Positions 63,776-64,000 of a DNA stretch of 64,000 nt are shown one piece after another. The stretch is taken from positions 8,808 through 72,807 of the forward strand of contig JBDTRP010000167.1 in NCBI GenBank assembly GCA_039931555.1, in the 5' to 3' direction. The number at the start of each line of letters is the position of its first letter. Position 1 is the stretch's first letter. The stretch is from JAENVT01 sp039931555. GTDB lineage: Bacteria > Actinomycetota > Acidimicrobiia > Acidimicrobiales > Ilumatobacteraceae. A program made the translations under genes and the position numbers. Below the pieces are notes generated by a model that did not search any database, was not told the origin of the DNA, and saw nothing but the letters and a program-made list of their open reading frames with translations.

Positions 63776-64000
63776 TGCCGTACTCGAACCTGCTCGACGT
63801 GCGAATGACCGACACTTGTCTGCGCGATGGCTCGCACGCCAAGAACCACCAGTTCACCGAGCAGCAGGTACGCGATGTCGTCGCCGCCCTCGACGCGGCC
63901 GGCATGCCGGTGATCGAGGTCACCCATGGCGACGGGCTCGGCGGGTCGTCGTTCAACTACGGCTTCTCGCTGACCGACGAACGGCTGTTGATGAAGGCCG
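63775..64000 (+). CDS. mhpE: 4-hydroxy-2-oxovalerate aldolase, N-terminal part
   Basis: Only the first 75 residues are in the window: MPYSNLLDVRMTDTCLRDGS, then HAKNHQFTEQQVRDVVAALD and IEVTHGDGLGGSSFNYGFS. TDTCLRDGSHAKNHQF with its metal-binding Asp is the DmpG/MhpE signature. It splits 4-hydroxy-2-oxovalerate into pyruvate and acetaldehyde, which is passed to the preceding dehydrogenase. The right end is cut by the window. Confidence 0.95.
   Translation, partial: MPYSNLLDVRMTDTCLRDGSHAKNHQFTEQQVRDVVAALDAAGMPVIEVTHGDGLGGSSFNYGFSLTDERLLMKA

Overview
The window is high-GC, densely packed bacterial chromosome, almost certainly from an actinobacterium. This is inferred from DUF3499 and DUF5719 genes, a CofD gene for coenzyme F420, an actinobacterial-type DapD, a fused biotin carboxylase/BCCP subunit and an LpdA-type flavoprotein. 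Many ATGs lie 6 to 10 bases after a TANNNT box, which suggests leaderless transcripts. The overall style resembles Acidimicrobiia (Ilumatobacter-like), but no rRNA or other decisive marker is present. There are no tRNA genes, insertion sequences, phage genes or CRISPR arrays, and no gene-free stretch exceeds 300 bases.

Layout. (1) 1-8 kb, all minus strand: DUF3499, a CPBP membrane protease, a large GT-C-like membrane protein, phosphomannomutase, a Trm112-like protein, a secreted three-repeat protein and the start of ahcY. (2) 8-15 kb: ftsH on plus, then a thioredoxin-like protein, DUF5719 and a giant GT2/membrane protein on minus. (3) 15-26.6 kb: a glycan-building region with a flippase, GDP-mannose 4,6-dehydratase, four GT4 glycosyltransferases, a mannose-1-phosphate guanylyltransferase-like enzyme, a degenerate SDR and a His-rich anchored protein, with cofD embedded. 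(4) 26.6-32 kb: a ferritin-like protein and a small catabolic island. NicX-like and alpha/beta-hydrolase genes diverge from an acyl-CoA-dehydrogenase-fold gene and a TetR gene, across a perfect operator. (5) 32-39.5 kb: a glutamine synthetase-like enzyme plus APC permease, the rmlA-C-B-D operon for dTDP-rhamnose, and an LCP ligase. (6) 39.5-50.3 kb: birA divergent from the biotinylated carboxylase subunit, RDD protein, LpdA, an M15 peptidase, lysS-dapD, an acyl-CoA synthetase and a HAD hydrolase.

(7) 50.5-64 kb is the most striking part: an aromatic meta-cleavage region with an unusual front end. A split PEP-synthase-like kinase pair (602 aa with a swivelling phospho-His domain, and 355 aa with an ATP-grasp domain) has the architecture described for phenylphosphate synthase and for cresol-phosphorylating enzymes. 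It is co-transcribed with a heme-oxygenase-fold di-iron oxidase. Nearby are a catechol 2,3-dioxygenase, a histidine phosphatase, two [2Fe-2S] ferredoxins, an IclR regulator, a 2-oxopent-4-enoate hydratase, a 4-oxalocrotonate decarboxylase, acetaldehyde dehydrogenase and the start of 4-hydroxy-2-oxovalerate aldolase. No classical phenol hydroxylase or ring-hydroxylating dioxygenase is visible. The working hypothesis is phosphorylate, oxidise, dephosphorylate, then meta-cleave.

Five copies of a GTTCCG-N5-CGGAAC-like element lie in the intergenic regions of this cluster, in front of each transcription unit. They are likely IclR operators tying the region into one regulon. A truncated second copy of the di-iron oxidase gene survives beside iclR.
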